Below the pieces are notes generated by a model that saw only the letters and a program-made list of their open reading frames with translations, was not told the DNA's origin and ran no database searches. Both the position numbers and the translations under genes were made by a program. From a virus, in IMG/VR virus record IMGVR_UViG_3300025687_000053, positions 1 through 56,828 of that record: DNA of 56,828 nt, one strand, 5' to 3'. This document shows positions 56,662-56,828 of this stretch, in pieces. The stretch's first letter is position 1. Each line of letters opens with the position of its first letter.

Positions 56662-56828
56662 AATGCAAGTGCCTGTTGATGGTGTGTTTATGATAGATAT
56701 GCCACGTAACTTTGTATTCATTGTTGATAGTTCAACGGGCTATTGTGAAGTAAAACATGGCACGGATACGCTTGACCAATGGTTGGAACCCACACCAATC
56801 TCTCTAATACAATTTGACAAGATGATGG
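56642..56828 (+). CDS. Hypothetical protein, N-terminal part of the junction-spanning gene
   Basis: The start at ATG 56642 lies in the end of the cysteine-rich gene. The frame runs to the right edge and continues at base 3 of the left edge, giving 127 residues in all. The N-terminal segment KMTIKMQVPVDGVFMIDM is strand-rich. No family is recognised. Its interruption is only due to where the linear sequence was opened. Confidence 0.8.
   Translation, partial: MKKMTIKMQVPVDGVFMIDMPRNFVFIVDSSTGYCEVKHGTDTLDQWLEPTPISLIQFDKMM
56703..56828. repeat. Right copy of the 126-bp terminal overlap
   Basis: Identical to bases 4-129. Together with the left copy it shows that the genome is circular or terminally redundant. 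The unique genome length is about 56.7 kb. Confidence 0.9.

Noticed and set aside
1-56828. Prophage or temperate phage
   Set aside because: No integrase, repressor-Cro pair, att site or flanking host genes were seen; the sequence closes on itself.
1-56828. tRNA genes or a CRISPR array
   Set aside because: No cloverleaf-like gap or regularly spaced repeat was seen; almost all bases are in genes.

Overview
The window is a complete, or nearly complete, genome of a tailed double-stranded DNA phage with a long non-contractile tail (siphovirus-like). The last 126 bases (56703-56828) repeat bases 4-129. One gene runs off the right end (from 56642) and continues at the left end (to 326), so the molecule closes to a circle of about 56.7 kb, as expected for a terminally redundant or circularly permuted phage. 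No integrase, lysogeny repressor, tRNA or CRISPR array was seen, so a lytic life style is likely. The host is probably a member of the Bacteroidota, perhaps a flavobacterium. Promoter-like sites fit the Bacteroidota pattern TTTG-N20-TAnnTTTG. Four exported proteins carry a glutamine right after the predicted signal-peptidase site. The tail tube and tail carry domain types common in that phylum. The gene set recalls the marine Cellulophaga siphoviruses, from memory and unverified.

Layout. (1) From 53874 through the junction to about 560, plus strand: a fast-changing early region of small genes, several preceded by the same short leader (ACCTGAC) and separated by hairpin terminators. (2) 538-8556, plus strand: SNF2-type helicase, DnaG-like primase, O-like replication protein, DnaC-like loader, DnaB-like helicase and small accessory genes, including a possible inserted cassette and a mini-lipoprotein. 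(3) 8571-14315: a 7-deazaguanine DNA-modification operon (QueD, QueE, an extra radical SAM enzyme, QueC, a HAD phosphatase, a phosphoribosyltransferase-FolE fusion and a DpdA-type transglycosylase), interrupted by an acidic winged-helix gene with its own promoter. (4) 14312-26620: sliding clamp, UDG-family A polymerase fusion, clamp loader, gp32-like SSB, RecA, RuvC-like resolvase and a three-part Rad50 with Mre11/SbcD. (5) 53722 down to 26685, minus strand: the late operon, in order terminase, portal, head, connectors, tail tube, frameshifted tail chaperone, tape measure, tail tip, fibres with signal peptides, then a lysis cassette that contains a complete amidohydrolase.

How the genes work together. 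FolE, QueD, QueE and QueC should make preQ0 from GTP, and DpdA should exchange it for guanine in phage DNA, shielding the DNA from host nucleases. The phosphoribosyltransferase domain fused to FolE could recycle the guanine that DpdA releases. Replication and recombination are almost self-sufficient. Two cross-gene patterns stand out. A short peptide tag (hydrophobic-x-R-T-K-K) sits in eight otherwise unrelated phage proteins with varied codons, mostly at their ends. Four neighbouring tail-region proteins carry Sec signal peptides.
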